DNA of 64,000 bases, taken from the NCBI RefSeq assembly GCF_040412425.1, contig NC_089744.1, positions 35,322,599 to 35,386,598 of the forward strand, read 5' to 3'. Origin of the DNA: Macrobrachium rosenbergii. Lineage: Eukaryota > Arthropoda > Malacostraca > Decapoda > Palaemonidae. Under the pieces are notes generated by a model. That model saw only the letters and a program-made list of their open reading frames with translations. It ran no database searches and was not told where the DNA came from. This document shows, one piece after another, positions 1 through 12,053 of this stretch. Each line of letters opens with the position of its first letter. The first letter of the stretch is position 1. Position numbers and translations under genes: made by a program.

Positions 1-1950
1 TGGGGTTCTTCTGTCCCACCTCCTGTCTTCCCATCTAGAACTAGTGTCTGTGACATCTGCTTGCGTCTCTACAGCCACGAAATCCTCCCCCTACACCGTT
101 CCTTTATCAGCTGTGCATCTTCCATCGCTTTTCGCCCCTGGGCCTTATATGTTTGCTCCTTCCGACTCTTTTGTTCAAGCCTTACTGGAAAGACTCGAAG
201 GTCCTCTTCTGAAGAAACTCGGCTGCTCTGATTTGACAAAATCGAAGACGAGACGTCATAGATCTCCTTCTCCCTCATCATCGTCTTCTCCTCACACATC
301 ATCTTCGTCTTCTATTCGTTCCATTCCACAGAGGCATTGGAGGAAGGACTTTGTTGCTCCTCCTTGCAAGAAAATTTGCAGGCTCTCCATCTCTCCTTCG
401 TCTGGAAGCAAGACCAACCGTCCGTCTACTCCAGTTGTGTCTTGGTCGGCTAATCTCGGCCGTGTAGAGTCTGTTCCTGGTCCTTCTACAGCTGCTCCTC
501 CAAAGTTTCTTGCTGCTATGGACGGCCGTGAGTCTGACAAGGGTCACAGCCGTACGTCTTGTGCCTTAGCTGCTGATGATCGTTGCTGAGTTCCTGATTC
601 TTGTGCGGCAACGCATTCGTCAAGAGAAGACCCCTCCAAGGGCCGTAGATCTATGAATTGGGCTTCTCCTCAAGAGGTTACAGTCATTTTGTCTCATGCT
701 CGTCCTGCTCAAGAAACGAGTGTTAATACCATGGTTGTTAAGAAGGATGACAAGGCTCTCGTTAAGAAGTTGACATCACACCTGAGGGAACATGCTCGTG
801 GTTGGGACCGTTCCTCTTTTAAGATAAGAAGCCCTCGTCAGATGCAGACTCAACCACAGCCGTCATCTAATCATCTAATTGTCCACGCTCTCATTCTCGC
901 GGACAGGACCACGATCAAGACGGTCCCTGCTCCTTCGGTCAAACGATATATATTCCCAAGAATGTCCTGGGCCCTGATTGTTCCTATTCCCCAGTATTCA
1001 ACACGAATGCAAATGATTCCGCTATTTTGCTTGATAGGCCAGATCGAGAGAGTTGTGCCCTGGAGCAGAAGGCTCTCTCCCTCTCGATGCAGAAAGCCAA
1101 GAAGAACTGTTGACAACATATGCAGAAGTCGTGGAACTCATTCGTGGATACAACGAACTACCTGAAGTGATTGCGGCTACCAGTTCAAACTTTCCTTCAG
1201 GTCTTGAGGCCCTTGTGGGTCCCAAGAGAAAGATGATCTGGTAGGTCATTTAAGATGCTCCCTTCTTCTCTTCCATGACATAGACATTTTTATGCAACCG
1301 CTAACGTTGGTAGATCCGGATTTGGTTTGTCTAGGTTTGGGTCTTTCTTTAGATCAAATCAAGGCAGAGGGCACCTCCTTTACACATCAAGAGTCTGCCT
1401 CAATGGAGTTGACAGTGTCTTCAGCTTTCCAGGCAGTTTCATGGCTCAATCTTTGGTCAACAACAATTGGCAAGATTTCTCTGGCTGCCACGGCTACCGA
1501 CACTGAGGAGAATGCCACCTTCCTAGACTACTGCATTCTGGTGGCAAGACCATCTCGTATCTGGCTCATCTAACAGTAAGTATGGGGCCCAGTTGGTTAT
1601 TGAAAAGAAGAGACGCTGTCCTTTCTAAGATCTCCAGATTCGTTGGCCCTGATTCTACCTAAGCACCAAGAAACAGCCATTGGTTATTGAAAAGATGATG
1701 CTGCTCTTTCTAAGATCTCCAGGTTTGTTGGGCATGATTCTATTAGCACTGAGAAACAAAACCATTCTAGGATTTTCCTCACTTTTTCTTAAGGAACAGG
1801 TTAAGGTGGCAGTCAGCAGACATCGAACAGACAACAATGACCATCTGGTCCACCAAACTGTGAATAAGTCTTCTGGCCATTCATGCACCAATATAGCCAG
1901 ACCTAGACCTCAGGCTGCCTTTTATTCCCACATAAGAGATCCCAAACCAT
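1..1950 (+). pseudogene. DIRS-like retrotransposon gag-region relic
   Basis: Several open frames run on the plus strand with breaks between them. The first (44-589) is Ser/Pro-rich and basic. Later pieces (1053-1244 with LLTTYAEVVELIRGYN; 1292-1573 with AFQAVSWLNLWSTTIG; 1600-1870 with RDAVLSKISRFVGPDS and HRTDNNDHLVHQ in shifting frames) resemble the nucleocapsid-like gag frame of DIRS-type elements as I remember them from decapods. No RT or recombinase domain follows. A segment of about 80 bp near 1601 recurs at 1681 (ATTGAAAAGA...TTTCTAAGATCTCCAG), a local duplication. The DIRS attribution is by memory of similarity, so it is moderate only; the coding decay is plain. Confidence 0.5.
1601..1770 (+). 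repeat. tandem duplication of about 80 bp inside the gag relic
   Basis: Two successive copies begin with GGTTATTGAAAAGA and contain TTTCTAAGATCTCCAG followed by TTTGTTGG or TTCGTTGG and TGATTCTA. They differ by several substitutions, so the duplication is old. Confidence 0.75.
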
Positions 1951-2143
1951 GACTGGGCCTTTTACAGGTTGCCAGCTTTCTCATACCTCTGCCAAGAAAA
2001 TTTTTTTTATTGTAATTTCGCTACCTCTTGCTGTTTTATCGCGCTGAATGAATGGGTCCCAGAGCTTGGTTTTGTGCTTAAATCTCATATTCCATTCCAT
2101 CCTCCATTTTATCCATCCTGCAGTTACTCCCTTTCAGCTCTTT

Positions 2144-2413
2144 GTTGGGTGAGTCGGTAGAGCTGCGGACTGTCACTCGATGGGCCGGAGTTCAGTTCCC
2201 TGGCCGGCTGATGAAGAGTTAGAGGGATTTATTTCTGGTGATAGAAATTCATTTCTCGCTATAATGTGGTTCGGATTCCACAATAAGCTGTAGGTCCCAT
2301 TGCTAAGTAACCAGTTGGTTCTTAGCCACGTAAAATAAGTCTAATCCTTCGGGCCAGCCCTAGGAGAGCTGTTAATCAGCTCAGTGGTCTGGTAAAACTA
2401 AGCTATACTTAAC
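2144..2413 (+). mobile_element. tRNA-derived SINE
   Basis: The 5' part looks like a tRNA: A-box-like GAGTCGGTAGAGC and B-box-like GGAGTTCAGTTCCC about 30 bases later. The tRNA-unrelated body includes CAGTTGGTTCTTAGCCACG and CTTCGGGCCAGCCC, and the end near TAAGCTATACTTAAC is A/T-rich. I recognise this as a very common decapod repeat. It lies in the presumed last intron of STOML2, so it is not an expressed tRNA gene. Confidence 0.8.
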
Positions 2414-2556
2414 TTTTTCTTTAACTTTAGGTTAATTATAATTAAACTCCATTTCTTTTGTCTTGAGTAGGAAGATAGATTTATGGCATTGTTAGTAGAG
2501 ATATATTCACATATATGAGTGGATTGCATTACTTATATTTTTATCTTTATTTTTAG

Positions 2557-2795
2557 GATTGAATGCAGCATCTTTAGCTACAGCACAAGCATATATTCAA
2601 GCATTCCAGAATTTGGCAAATACAAACAATACACTTATATTGCCATCTAATGTTTCTGATGTCACAGGTATTGTTAGTTCTGCTGTAGGCGTTTACAAAT
2701 CTTTGACAAAAACTTTTCAAGCAAATTCTGTGGTTGGATCTGAAAGTAGTGACAATGTCAGTGAAATCACTAGGAATGAAAGTAATTCTAAGTAA
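2557..2795 (+). CDS. STOML2: STOML2 (stomatin-like protein 2) last coding exon, partial gene
   Basis: STOML2 is a mitochondrial inner-membrane SPFH scaffold that binds cardiolipin and prohibitins. Only its C-terminal exon is visible: acceptor TTTTTAG at 2550-2556, two bases completing a Gly codon, then LNAASLATAQAYIQAFQNLA, NTLILPSNVSDVTGIVSSA and GVYKSLTK, matching the conserved SLTVAEQY...TILLPSNPGDV...GVYGALTK end of the family. The Ser/Asn-rich tail ends at TAA 2793-2795. An AATAAA lies at 2938-2943. The rest of the gene must lie left of the window; the DIRS relic and SINE at 1-2413 would then be intronic. The exon faces CDKAL1 tail-to-tail with about 350 bp between the AATAAA and the CDKAL1 stop. 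Confidence 0.85.
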
Positions 2796-2937
2796 CATAT
2801 TTCTGTTATTCAGGAAAAACAAATTGTAAAACTTTGGTACTTTGACCATATTTGCTTATTACTGTATATTGTTTATATATATTAAGGACAAACTTTTTCT
2901 TTGTTATTTATGTAAATGTTTCCTCATAAATATTGTG

Positions 2938-2943
2938 AATAAA
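2938..2943 (+). terminator. STOML2 polyadenylation signal
   Basis: A canonical AATAAA lies 143 bp downstream of the STOML2 stop codon, followed by a TG-containing stretch. This is the expected spacing for a 3' UTR end. Confidence 0.7.
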
Positions 2944-3297
2944 GTTTTCATTGGATGAAATAACCATTCACTTTGAAAATACCAGATCCGTATCTACAGT
3001 GCAACATTAGGAGATTCTCATTTAAGAATTACTCCTTCAATCTAGCCCTAAGGCAGTCTATATTTTGGACTTTGTGGTTTTCATCAAGTACTGTACTTGA
3101 AATTGAGAGTTCTATTTTATACATCAGGAAGGAAGTGTCTGATATGAACAGGAAGGAACTGTCTGATATGAATAATGTTTTAATAATTATATATTATTGT
3201 ATTTTACAAAAATTATCAAGCTCTGACATATAAAATGAACTTTTTGTTGTTTCTACACAGCAAAACACAACAGCAAAAACTAGTAAATTATTAATAA

Positions 3298-3615
3298 TCA
3301 AATACTCTTCATCATTTTAAAGCATACCCAAACTAGTTTAACCAACAAAGCTGAAATTAACAGTATAAAACTTAGAATAATGTATCGTTCCTGTTTAACT
3401 AATTCTTCTTTTAATTTATGCTTCTTTGCTTCATCTTCAGTACTTACCAACTGTGATAAGCCTGACACTGTTCCCTTTGGTAAAGGCTCTTGTAAGGAAG
3501 GTGATATGAGCTTTGATGTATCAATAGGACGACCACGCATGTAATGTTTACCAGTTTCAATAATCTCGACTTCAACCATTTTACCTAAATATTCATCACA
3601 TTTTGGTACCAATAC
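3298..3615 (-). CDS. CDKAL1: CDKAL1 coding exon 10 (TRAM end and C-terminal membrane anchor)
   Basis: The exon encodes residues 453-557 and the TGA stop at 3300-3298. [20 protein letters not shown] completes the TRAM domain, and [11 protein letters not shown] plus [12 protein letters not shown] match the family C terminus. A hydrophobic stretch ([19 protein letters not shown] and onward) ends six residues before the stop and is the expected ER tail anchor. A candidate ATTAAA poly(A) hexamer on the minus strand lies at 3183-3178; that 3' end is a guess. The acceptor has an excellent polypyrimidine tract. Confidence 0.94.
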   Translation of the reverse strand, partial: VLVPKCDEYLGKMVEVEIIETGKHYMRGRPIDTSKLISPSLQEPLPKGTVSGLSQLVSTEDEAKKHKLKEELVKQERYIILSFILLISALLVKLVWVCFKMMKSI

Positions 3616-6600
3616 CTAAAAAGAAAAAAAAAATAGTTCATAATAAACATTCAAGAAACCTTCAAAATATTCATCACATTTTAGTACCAATGCCTGAAAA
3701 AAAATAGTGCATAATAAATATTCAAGAAAATTTCAAAATCAAGTTCTCTCTAACCCAATCTTTTGGGCTAGAGAGAATATATGTCCTAACTTATATAGTG
3801 CTAATTCAGTTTACATTTGTTTCTGAATTTAAGATTTGTGATAGTGTAATATTTGTACAAGTGTTAATATTAAATCAAACCAGAAGTTAATGTACCTACC
3901 TAAGTAAAAATCACTGAACATAATAGATACTTTTACCAAAAGCCCATTACCTATAATTAGCCTTGTGTGTGCCACAAAATAGTTCCACACACTTGAGTCC
4001 CAGTCAGCCAATAATGTGTCAAGTGTCCCAGTCAGCCAATAATGTGTTGGAGGATCCCCAGAGCTCTCCAGCAGATGGGGCCATTCTTTGTGCATCCAGT
4101 GTGTTAGCTGTGTATTATGATAATCCACAGATGGACTTTCAATATTACAAACCTGATTTTATTATTCTTGACAGCTATTTGCCTTTGGTACTATGGTTTT
4201 TAGCTTCAACAACTAAAGTACTGTAGAAAAAAAACATGATAAATAAAGTGAAGTAGTCTTGAGGAGTGGGACAGCTCTGGATCTCCACTACAAACATCTG
4301 GTTTGCTTAGGTAATTCGCAAAATGTTTATATAAGTACTACCTAATTTATTGGTTTAAAGAGATGAGCATTAAGTATTGTATTGTGTCAGGATTGCATAT
4401 TTCAGCATTCGACTTAAATTTTATTTTGGTATGTTGTTCAGTTCTATGTAACTACTAGCCAACTAGCAATAATAGAATAGTTATACTTAATAATTAGCTT
4501 TCACTGGCTTCTTCTAACTGTTATGCTTTGCTATCTTGTTTTGGTTTTCTTGTTAACTGGCATCAATTTATTCTTGCTTCATTGGGTTTCCTCGAGAATA
4601 ATGTACCAATTTTATTAACCCTTAAACGCCTACTGGACGTATCATACGTCGACTAAAATTGTCTGTTGGGTGCCAAGTGGACGTACCGTACGTCGACTAC
4701 AAAAAATTTCAACCTTCGGTCAACTTTGACTCGACCAAAATGGTCGAAAAACGCAATTGTAAGCTAAAACTCTTACATTCTTGTAATATTCAATCATGTA
4801 CCTTCATTTTGCAAGAAATTGGAAGTCTCTAGCACAATATTTCGATTTATGGTGAATTTTTGAAAAAAACTTTTTCCTTACGCCCGCGTGGTAACTCTGC
4901 CGAAAATTTCAGAAATTCTTTCGTCATTTTGTCGTAATTTTTGCAGTGTTATATTAGCCGTTACATAAAGTTTTATATATGAAAATGTGTGCAATTTCAT
5001 GTAAAATACAGCAAAATACAACCCATGGTTGTAGCTTTTATCAGTTTGGAAGTATTTTCATATAAACCACGATAACTGCCAAGATTTCAACCTTCGGTCA
5101 ACTTTGACTCAACTGAAATGGTAAAAAAACGCAATTGTAAGCTAAAACTCTTACATTCTAGTAATATTCAATCATTTACCTTCATTCTGCAACAAATTGG
5201 AAGTCTCTAGCACAACATTTCGATTTATGGTGAATTTTTGAAAAAAACTTTTTCCTTACGTCCACGCCAGAAATTCTTTCGTCACGTTGTCGTAATGTTT
5301 GCACCGTTTTATATTAGTCGTTACATAAAGTTTTATATATGGAAATGTGCGCAATTTCATGTAGAATACAACAGAAAATAACTCATGGTTGTAGCTTTCA
5401 TCAGTTTTGAAATATTTTCATATAAATCACAATAACTGCCAAAATTTAAACCTTCGGTCGACTTTAACTCGACTGAAATGGTAAAAAAACGCAATTATAA
5501 GCTAAAACTCTTATATTCTAGTAATATTCAACCATGTACCTTCATTTTGCAACAAACTGGAAGTCTCTAGCACAATATTTCGATTTATGGTGAATTTCTG
5601 AAAAAAAAAACCTTTTCCTTACGCTTGTGACGTAACTCGGCCGAACATCTCAGAAATTCTTTCGTCACGTTGTCGTAATGTTTGCATAATTTTACATTAG
5701 TCATTACATAAACTTTTATATATGAAAATGTGCACAATTTCATGTAGAACACAACAGAAAATAGCTCATGGTTGTAGCTTTTATCAGTTTTGAAATATTT
5801 TCACATAAATCACGATAACTGCCAAAATTTCAACCTTCGGTCAACTTTAACTCGACCGAAATGGTCGAAAAACGCAATTGTAAGCTAAAACTCTTACATT
5901 CTAGTAATATTCAATCATTTACCTTCATTTTGCAATAAATTGGAAGTCTCTAGCACAATATTTCGATTTATGATGAATTTTTGAAAAAAGCATTTTCCTT
6001 ACGTCCGTGCGGTAACTCGGCTGAACATCTCAGAAATTCTTTCGTCACGTTGTCGTAATGTTTGCACCGTTTTATATTAGTCGTTACATAAAGTTTTATA
6101 TATGGAAATGTGCGCAATTTCATGTAGAATACAACAGAAAATAACTCATGGTTGTAGCTTTTATCAGTTTTGAAATATTTTCATATAAATCACAATAACT
6201 GCCAAAATTTCAACCTTCGGTCGACTTTAACTCGACCAAAATGGTAAAAAAACGCAATTATAAGCTAAAACTCTTACATTCTAGTAATATTCAATCATGT
6301 ACCTTCATTTTGCAACAAACTGGAAGTCTCTAGCACAATATTTCGATTTATGGTGAATTTCTGAAAAAAAAAAAAAACTTTTTCTTTATGTCTGCACGCC
6401 TTGTAACTCGGCCGAACATCTCAGAAATTCTTTAAATCACGTTGTCGTAATGTTTGCATCGTTTTACATTAGTCATTACATAAACTTTTATATATGAAAA
6501 TGTGCACAATTTCATGTAGAATACAACAGAAAATAGCTCATGGTTGTAGCTTTTATCAGTTTTGAAATATTTTCACATAAATCACGATAACTGCCAAAAT

Positions 6601-9600
6601 TTCAACCTTCGGTCAACTTTAACTCGACCAAAATGGTCGAAAAACGCAATTGTAAGCTAAAACTCTTACATTCTAGTAATATTCAATCATTTACCTTCAT
6701 TTTGCAATAAATTGGAAGTCTCTGGCACAATATTTCGATTTATGGTGAATTTTTGAAAAAAGCATTTTCCTTACGTCCGTACGGTAACTCGGCTGAACAT
6801 CTCAGAAATTCTTTCGTCACGTTGTCGTACTGTTTGCACCGTTTTATATTAGTCGTTACATAAACTTTTATATATGAAAATGTGTGCAATTTCATGTACA
6901 ATACAACAGAAAATAACTCATGGTTGTAGCTTTTATCAGTTTTGAAATATTTTCATATAAATTACGATAAATAGAAAAAATTCGACTTTCGGTCAACTTT
7001 AACTCGACCGAAATGGTAGAAAACTGCAATTGTAAGCTAAAACACTTACAGTCTAGTAATATTCAATCAATTAGCTTCATTTTTCAACAAACGGGAAGTC
7101 TCTAGCACAATATTTCGATTTATGGTGAATTTTTTAAAAAAACATTTTTTTACGTCCCTTGCGTTACTTAATTCATGCATCATTTTGTGATAATATTTTC
7201 TCTGTGTTGCTTTGATCGTTTTACAATTTGTTATATACCAAAATCATCGCAATTTAGTGTACAATACAAAGAAAAAAAAAAATAACCCGTTAGCTTTAAC
7301 CGTTTTGCTCACAGCGCGATTTGTATAAAATTATATATGAAAATTTTTTTTTGCGCTGTCATATATTTCAATATTTATATATGATAATGATATTTTTTCA
7401 TTTCTGATGGTTGCATACTAAACTTCAGGCAATGACAAAAAAGGAGCCTAAATGAACTCTTAATCTTAAAAAAAAACTAAGCGTGCTGTGATTTTTAAAA
7501 AAACTTTTTTCCGCTTCGGCGCTAACTCCCGAACGCCGCCGGCATATGGGAGACGTTTTTGTAAATTGGGACTCGCGTTTAAGGGTTAATACAGTAGTCT
7601 GTTGATACAGATATAAACCTTCAATAACTGTGGTTACAGTTTCCCCACCCAACAGAACTGAACATCTGCTTTGGATCTGGCCAAGTGTACAGCTGTTCCT
7701 CATCAACAGATGCTCTTACTCTACTTATTTCAGTTGCTATCTCGCTAGTGACTGGGTGCTTGCATGCAGATTTCTGTACCACAGACTTGGACAGTAAGAG
7801 GGGTGTAACTATTTTATTTTGGAAAACATTAGCCCCCTACATAGGATTTTCATGTATACTGGTTTCTTAAGAGTCACCCTTATCAAATAATCTGTTTATC
7901 AAAGAGGGACACAGCCATCTCAGATCTAAGACTTTTCTGGACAGACAATATCTTTGCCTTCCAGGTCACAGACACTTCATTTAATCTGTGCTTTGGGGTA
8001 AAATTTTCTTGTTGGGGCATGCAAAAGAATAATAATCTATTAATAAATTGCACCAGTTAATCATCTTCAACTTGCATGGAGTGTCTCCTAATCCTCTCAG
8101 GGTTCTTCCCTGATAACTTTCCTGCAGCAATCACCAGGTAAACCTTGTAGTTTACTGATTTTATGCTTCGATTTTCTTGTCAAGAAATGCAAGAAAATAG
8201 TCCCTTTCTGATATCAGTCTTGCAAAATCCACTTTACACTTGCCTAGTTTGTTCAACGATAACACTGTTGTAATAGAAAACTACGGTGTTCAATAATTCT
8301 GTAGTCACTTTCATTATTCTCAGATTCTGGTTCAAATATTCCTCCTATTTTAGGGAAGAGCTTCAACTTATATTTTCCTGGAAACTAAAAGGATGCACAT
8401 GCTACCTTCAGTTATCCTTCTTGGACTCAATATACGGGAAGGTGGGGTCTCCTTCACATCTGGTATTTCCTTTTGACTGGTTCTCAGCCTAAGTTAGCGT
8501 TATGCTTAATTTCTTTGATGTTCTTACCAGCCAGGTATCTTGGGAAATTAAACTTTTCTCTCTTTGACTTGGGTAGGTCTCTGAACGCATGCCATCACCT
8601 CAGATGATATCCTTCTTGCTTTTGGAATAATGAAGTTTACTCCAACCTTTAAGCCAATCTCATTTGTAATTTTTTCTACCATGAGCAGCAAGGCAGGCCT
8701 TCACTCTTCCTTGGAATCATTTTTCTTTTTTCACAAGGAAGTTCTGCTTTTAGAGTTCTCTTCATATTCTCCTTTAATGTCACATTATGGCAACCTGTAA
8801 AATACACAGATTTGGACATCTTGTACCCCCTTGAGCCATCAGTGCACATTATTCTCCTAGCATTGCCTGCAATTTTAAACAGGATTCCAGTCCAGATCTT
8901 GACCCTGTTTTCTCTTGGAACACTGGATTGCTTGTATGTATCCTTGCCTGGAAGCTCCCTTGTCTCTAAGTCTTCTTGTCACCTTGTCAGAGCATCAGCG
9001 TCTCAATGTGCCTCCTGCTTAAGGTGCTTATTCAGGCTGTGTTTATGTAGTGAGTTTTTGAATGAAGAAAATATTTTTCAAAAAAACCAGTTTTAGTAAA
9101 TACTGATCACTTTTACAAGATTGCCACATAGCTCAATTGCATCTGGATTACAATGTGCAAGAATTATTCAAATAAGTACTTCACACCAATTTTCTTGTTC
9201 TGGTATAGAAATGTCTCGGAACTGCTCAAGATACAGTACAGTGACACCTCAACTTAATGGACAGTTGGGGGGTCTGCCCCTCCCGGTAAGAATGAATCCA
9301 CCAAGAGACAAAGATTAGTAAATAACCAACACAATACTGTGCCCTAGAGCAACTTACTTAGATTGGACAAATATACCCCCTCAAAACAAACTAAAACAAA
9401 TTAAGAACGAAGTTAAAAAGTGGCATTCTTCTACCCAAAAGCAAAGAATTAATGAGGTTATTTTAACAAGACTCAGAATAGGACACTCCAGACTCACACA
9501 TGGTCACCTGATGTCAACTCCGCACACAAACCCAATAACTTGTGAAAGATGTAACATTCCAATAACAATCAAACATCTTGATTGACTGTCCCAGATGGCA

Positions 9601-12006
9601 TCATGAAAGAAAGACTTTACAAAATAAATCAATAAAGGATATTCAAGCAGAAGGTAATAACTTTTCAATTAATAATATCATTCTCTTCTTAAACAAAATT
9701 AAATTGATAAGTAAAATATAATCTTCCCCCTTTTTTCCCTAATTTTTTTTTCTTCTCTCTTTCCCTCTTGATTTTTTTTCCTAATTCCTCCCCCTTTTTT
9801 ATTATTTATTTATTTATTTAACTACTTAATTTTTTATGTACTCTTTCCCCCCTTCTTTTCCCAGCCCGAGAAGAACCCTAAAAGAGTTCAGAGGTCTGGT
9901 TAAACAAATCATTTATAACTAACTAACTCAAGTAAACAGCAATTCCATATAAAATCATTAATAGCTGATCATATAGTCTAAAATGACAAATTTTTAATCA
10001 ATTTGTATTTTTCATAACTTACAAACTTGCTGTCTTTACATACGGGAAAATCTCAAAGCGCAAGCTGGATCCGGTTTAAAAATTGAACAAGGTTGGTGGC
10101 ATGAGTGCGTTATGTGGTAGTCTTTCATAATGTGATGCATATGTATATATGCACCTAAGTGCGAATCGTCATACATTCAACCAGGCTTACCAAACTCATT
10201 GGCTTATCTAATTCATTACTATTTCTTTTAACACCCAATAACTATTTCAATGACCATCGCTCAGCAAAACACAGGCATAGACAGCAAAAAATATTGGCAT
10301 AACTGATCGAAAAATAGCTGTTTGCCGATGTGTTACCGTAGCTAACGAATGTTTATTTCAAGTTGCATTACAGTTGTCAATTTGTTAAAAACTTGCTCAT
10401 TCTGAATGGTGACTTTATAAGTAAAATTAATTTTTATTCATCCTTCATACAACGAAGGAAAATGTCTCTCACGAAAGTGTACTGCTAAAGTCTGCAACTT
10501 GTAACTGTGGCTGACGGAAAGAATAAAGTGCAGACTGCAAAACGTTTTGGACAGGCAAAAGTAACGTCAGAAACTGACACAATCACAGTTTTACTTAATT
10601 TAAGACTTGCTTTTTATAGAAAAAGATGAGCTGTATTCTTAAACCAAGTTTTATTTATTTGCAAAAAATGTATTCGAATTAACTTCATTTAGCAACAAAC
10701 AGTAATGATGTTGGTAAAACCGAGTCGGCTAATGATTTTGAGAAAGTAAACGTTACCAGAATGTAGATGGCTCAAATCATAATGTTTACATTTTATATGG
10801 TAAGATGATAATAATACATGTTATATACAAAAACTGTATAAAATATTATCATTGTTTTATATGAATTGTGCAAATGGATACTGTTAGAATTTCAGAGTGC
10901 ATTCTCAGTTGAAAAAAAAAAACACTTAACAATTCATATACAACCTGTTTTTGTAGATTTTATTAACAACAATTTGGAGTAGTGTGATTACAGTATGTAA
11001 CTATACTCTACACACTACAGTAGTTAGAACTTTTAACAAACGAGAAAAGATAATTACAAATACTTCACTTGCAAAATCAAAAGCTTCTAAGTACAACTTT
11101 TTTATTTTTACCGGGCACAATAACAAAATCCACTAAGTTGAGGTGTCAGTGTATTACGTAGCGTTTGTATTAAAAAACTAATTTTCTTTTCATAAACTAC
11201 TTTATAACATGATACTGTAATAATAACACATCTGTTTTTAAAGGAAAGCTTTAAAGGCAAGAAGAGTTAGTACTCACAGGTTATCTCTATAGACAAGAAT
11301 GGCAAATGTTACTCTAGTTGAATATCAGTCAAATGGATCTCTAACTCAAGTTTAAATGATGTGCAGTAATTGTAAAATAAATCAAACAAAACATAAAAGC
11401 TAATAAGATTATGCAAAAGTTACTGAGGTATAATATAAATTCTAACTCAGGTACCAAAATTAAATTACACAAAAACCCAATAATAATAATAATAATAATA
11501 ATAATACTGTTGAATGTGATTGCTGCATTAATCTTGTAGGGAGTTTTCTCTGTATTTCTGATTAATGTGGTTTGGAGTAGAATGATGGCACTGTGGGATC
11601 TACACATTTTATGGTCAATGGGTCAGCACGGGGCAGCATGTTTGCCCCCTGCTGACCCATCTACTATAAAATGTTTAGACCCGACAGTGCCATCATTCTA
11701 CTCCAAACCACTGCCATGATCATATTCGGTTGAAGCCAAATGATATGTTGGCCATATCATTGATTTCACTAATACCCAAATTTGTCTATACTATATAAGA
11801 TGTAACCCTACAGTCATGCCCTCCTTATTTGACTTACTTTGTAAATACATAATTAATGATGAAATTCCCATATACTGACTTCTCCCTTTGGAAGATGAAT
11901 CACACTGGCACGTTACTCTCCACGTAGTACCAGAGAGACAGCAGTAATCAGAAATATAGAGAAAATTCTTTACAAGATTAATGCAGCTGATGCAGCAATC
12001 ACATTC

Positions 12007-12053
<47 letters not shown>

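Noticed and set aside
2144..2220. tRNA gene
   Set aside because: A- and B-box-like motifs are present, but no cloverleaf closes and the sequence continues as a SINE body.
3963..4226. 87-codon open frame near the CDKAL1 last exon
   Set aside because: It has no recognised motif and contains a local duplication (CAGTCAGCCAATAATGTGT twice); most likely intron sequence.
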